Assembly: GCA_022605955.1 (NCBI GenBank)
Contig: JAKCOZ010000003.1
Coordinates: 50,468,179 to 50,532,178, forward strand
DNA: 64,000 nt
Source: Rallus limicola
Lineage: Eukaryota > Chordata > Aves > Gruiformes > Rallidae
Direction: 5' to 3'
Position 1 is the stretch's first letter; each line of letters starts with the position of its first letter. This document shows positions 60,045 through 64,000 of this stretch, piece by piece. The position numbers were made by a program, and so were the translations under genes. The notes under the pieces were generated by a model. That model saw only the letters and a list, made by a program, of their open reading frames with translations. It did not search any database and had not been told where the DNA came from.

Positions 60045-63000
60045 TTTTTTTTTTTCTACTAGTGGGGTATTTCTGAAAAACACAGAAGCTCTTGCCTTGG
60101 AGAAAACTTGAGAAGGATGTTCTGGTTTAAGATGTTACTTGGTGAAAATCATTGCAACAAAAGAGAGTATTTCTAAGAGAATTTACAGCATTTAAATGAT
60201 TTAAACTCATGTCTTAGTGTGGGTTGTAGGTACACCTCTTGAGAGCTTGTCCTCAAAATTGTCAAATGTAGATTTGTCACCTGGCAGGTAGAGGGCTCAA
60301 GGCCTTGTAGGTCCTGATAAATGCATTGGATGTTGATGAGTTAAGTTATCTGCTAAAGGCAAGGGATTTGCCAAGGACTGTTGTACTCAGGAAATTCTAC
60401 ATGTGTCTCCATCAATGCATGATTTCTTCATTTGGTATGAAGAAGCTTCCAAAGTCACTCAAGTGCTCTCAGGACTAATTATTTTTTCCACTAGTACTTT
60501 CTATTTAAAATGCAGAGAGGAGAAAAATCTGTCAAATAAATTGCTTGATAGTATCATCCCTAATTTCTCCTTTACAAGGACTGCCTAGATATTTAGACTT
60601 ATTTTTTGATGTTACTGTACCCCTAACTCATTCTTCTATTCTTGTCTGAAATTCTTCTTTGGTAAATTTCTTAATTTCATGCTGGAATATGACCTTGAAG
60701 GCAGCACTCATTCTACAGACGGAACAGTGTGGCAAAAGCTAAACAAAACATATGATTACTTACTAGTTGGTGAAGAGCTAATGCTACAAGATAGAAAATT
60801 AAATAAATGTATTCTGTAGTTAGGTCAGATCCTTAAAATGAAGAACAGCCTTTTTGTGATGGCCATGTGCTAGGCAGTGTTTGGAAATCCTGTATTACAG
60901 GGATAAAGAGTAATTGACAGGGCATGATGGAAATGTGATTATAAAAAGGTGATTGTTCTGTTGACTGAGAATTGAATGTGGTTTTGAGGCTTCTGTTGAA
61001 CACAACTTAAATTGCAATAGGTCAAGAAAGGAGAGCAATAGTCTATTTCTGCAAAGAGAATGGGATTACTGTGAGTACACAGAGCAGCACTGTATGTTGC
61101 ACCTATGTTGTAAACATGCTATAGGTACATGTATGGGGGCTTCTTCTGATGCTGTCTTTAAAGATTATGTGCAAGTAATTGAGGTAAATAGTGAAAGGGG
61201 AGAACTTCAAGGTTTTGCTGCAGAGAGATCCACAAGGATGTGTCAGTTCTGGCTGAAATAAATCTTGCAAGTAATAATGTAAATCTGTTAGTAGAGAATA
61301 TCCAATGCAATTCATCTGCAATGGATGAGTATTTGTGAAGATGAAACACATAGAATAAAGAAATGTAGAGATGCTTAGTCTGTGAGCAGAAACTAATGAT
61401 ACAGGGCAAACTTTTAAAAAAAACCCCAGTAAACAGGAAACTGAGTATGACTTTCCAGAGTGGAGAAAAGATCTTGCAAATACAATTCTCACTTGAAGCA
61501 ACATGGTTAGTGGTATGCTATGATGAAGCTGAGAGGAAATAATTCCTTTAAATACACCCCCGATGTAAAAAAAGCTTTTATTTGTTTGCTTACTTGTTGG
61601 TTTGTTGGGTTATTTTTTTTAACAATTCAGTATGAGAAAATTAGAGGAATCCGAGACTGAAAACAAAAATAGTCTCAAACTAATTGCAAGCTAGAAATCA
61701 ATGATGACTCATAAGATAATGGAGGCAATTCAGTTGCCAGTTTCAACACTTTAAAAGAAAGGATGACATTTGCACTAAAACATAGCTGTGGATTTTGCTG
61801 ACCAAAAATGAGAATGAGGAGTTTTGAGCAGTGGAGACTTGTGAGTTACTGTGTGAAGCCTCTATTCTCTGACTTTGCATTTCTTAGTTTAGCTACACTT
61901 TATCCAGGAAATTTTATTATAAGTGGGGATGCCTGCCAAGATGGTGCCATGTAGGGTTAAACAAGAGAGCTTGGTATATAAAGCTGTTCAGGGAAAACAC
62001 AGTGTTCACTGTGTTTCATGGTGATTTATTTTCGAGTTTTCTTGAAGTTTTCTATACTTGGCTTTAGCTAAGTTCCAAAGGATGACTCTAAGTGCCTAAA
62101 CACAGGCACCCATGTAAGAAAATTGTAGGCTATCTTTTGAACACTTTAAAGTATCTGAAGATTATAACTACATAGGGAATTAATGCTCCTGTTTCCCTTG
62201 AAAAAAAACTACTGGTTGCCTATTTACACAGTTGGGCACCTAGATAAATTTTAAATGTGTTACAACAGACATAATGGCTGTCTATGTTGGGAAAAGACAT
62301 AAAAGAGGCTAGATTGGAAAGGTGCACTTAAATTGAAGGTATTTATCTTCCTGGCAGTGCAAGGTTTTTGCTATGCCTCTTTCACAGGAAAATCCCTGAA
62401 ATTTATTAATAATGTGTCTTCAGATGTGTCTGCCTAAGCTGTCATTGCTCACTGACTTTTTAGTACAACAGATATGAATAAGAACAGTTCAAGTAAACTT
62501 GGCAATCTGCAGACAAAATTTGAAAGGTATTAATTTACTTTCATGTGCTATCCTTCACATTCATTAGCTATATATTAAAATGGAGTGAAAATATCAAGAA
62601 CAAAATAATTTCTAGCATGTGGCTGGAAAAATTACACTTACTCTTATGCCGTGCCTTACCCTAAGTTGAAATTGCTCTTTCTCAGGGAATAAGGGAATAT
62701 GGTCAGGCTGTTTATAACCAAGTATGACCAATCTCAGAAATTGATAGAATGCATCTTCCAGACAACAAAGCATAATCTTATATTGTCAGTAGGAAATTAA
62801 AAATGAAACCACTATTAAAAGGAAAAATAACATGAAAGAAATTTAATTAAAGAAAAATGAAATCTTTCTGAACAGAAGAGGTCTATATTTCTGACATAAT
62901 CAAAAAAATAAGATTGTTCACTTACAAGAAGGTTGATTCATTACTTGCAAGAAACTAATCTTCTTTCAGTGTTTTGTCCATATACTTATTAGTCCATAGT

Positions 63001-64000
63001 TAATAAGACAACTTGAGGTACATCATGGTTATACTATTTGCCTGAGTTAACAGAATAACTCTGATTTATATCGTAATCACCAGTTGTATATTTTAAGCTT
63101 CTTGCGGTTTTCTATTTAACCAGTATTTGTGCTCTTCTGTACCTTTGTATTGGCACTTGAGGCCAGTACTTGGGAAAATAAGCAAGTATACCATATGGCA
63201 TCAGGTTTTTCCTCCTTCCTCCATACGAAGCGTGCAGGTCTCCCCTTTTTCCCAAGTGTAGTTGGGCATACGACTGGTACTTCAGCCAAAACATTCCCTT
63301 CTGCTCTAGGGGATACAGATGGTGATGTGACAACACCCAAAGGTTAAGTTGGAGTAAAGGAGATTGGTTATATTGAAAAGCAGTGGCAGAGATAAATCGG
63401 TTATGCAAACTTGATGCTCATAGGACCACAACAGTTTTAAAACACTAAAGAAGTAACAGCAAATGTGACCTGGTACAAAGTAGAAACATAGAGAAGTAGA
63501 AATCTCTATTTCTAATCTTAGATACCAGCAAGTTTTATCTCTCATGTCATCATTGCTTGTGCCAGCAGTGTCCTTTATTCACTGAAAATGGGCCAGGAAA
63601 AGATTTCAGAAGCTTTGTCGATCTGATGTTATGAATATGTTTATTTGCTTTTCCTACCTCTCCAAAGAGTAATTTGATCCTTACGACTTAAAATACAGCA
63701 TGGTTAAGGATTTTATACTTTTGTGTCTGGAAAGTCCAGTGCAGACTGTACATGGCATTTGAAGGCATCTGATAAGAATCAAGGGAGATGCAGGATAGAA
63801 GACTGCTTTATTTAGAAGCTGTACATAAAAGGCAATGCCTTAAGAAAGTTTCTTAGTCGGAACAAGATTGGTGAAGGAAACCCATTAACTCCTGTAGAAA
63901 AAAGCACAAACCCTGATGATATACATGTGTACACACACACACATAGAAGCATAATTTTTCAATAATGATCTCTGGCACTTCCCAATTAAAGCTTGTATAA
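60045..64000. other. Intergenic, nothing recognised
   Basis: AT-rich sequence with a short CA run at 63935-63943. No gene, RNA gene or transposon supported. Confidence 0.4.

Noticed and set aside
61103..61504. 133-codon minus frame
   Set aside because: Composition is rich in C, F, S and L, typical of a random frame in AT-rich DNA. No domain recognised.
1..64000. Search for CRISPR arrays, operons or prokaryotic systems
   Set aside because: The window is animal nuclear DNA with GT-AG introns and CR1 elements. The only regular array is the pentanucleotide satellite, which has no spacers.

Overview
The window is vertebrate nuclear DNA, almost certainly from a bird. The evidence is many CR1 LINE fragments with typical avian 3' ends (ATTCTATG-like tails), two long terminal repeats of avian type, AT-rich intergenic sequence, and one split gene with GT-AG introns. 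There are no operons and no prokaryotic genes. Most open reading frames are chance frames, repeat-derived frames or parts of exons.

Region 1 (about 1-13.7 kb) is the 3' half of DEPDC1B on the + strand. Eight exons (2861-2988, 6123-6253, 7198-7245, 7695-7835, 9879-10045, 12212-12388, 13058-13243, 13561-13722) join in frame with consensus splice sites. They give 379 codons plus a stop, ending in the family's characteristic SFRM C-terminus. The N-terminal DEP-domain exons lie upstream of the window. The introns carry a decayed antisense retroviral remnant (about 384-1680), an old CR1 with ORF1 and ORF2 pieces (about 3590-6000, with a second CR1 3' end nested in it), a short CR1 tail (about 9165) and another CR1 (11020-11780). 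The 3' UTR follows, with candidate poly(A) signals at 14605 and 16129.

Region 2 (about 16-64 kb) has no coding gene I can support. In other vertebrates DEPDC1B is followed on the same strand by the 5' end of PDE4D, so this is probably the DEPDC1B-PDE4D intergenic region. That block lies on the Z chromosome in chicken, so Z linkage is likely. Both statements are inference from synteny; I found no PDE4D exon. The region holds two solo-LTR-like elements in minus orientation (17106-17677 and 33940-35051), CR1 fragments (18674, 36921, 55575, 57922, 59250, 59975), and an uninterrupted pentanucleotide satellite of 72 CCCTT units (29021-29380), which reads AAGGG on the other strand. It also holds a promoter-like block near 44.4-45.0 kb, a GC-richer block ending in a perfect splice donor at 54050, and an unidentified 114-codon minus-strand frame at 20998-21342 that looks more protein-like than its neighbours.

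I saw no new multi-gene system. The items most worth a second look are the AAGGG-type repeat, the unidentified minus-strand frame, the promoter-like block and the antisense retroviral remnant in the DEPDC1B intron.
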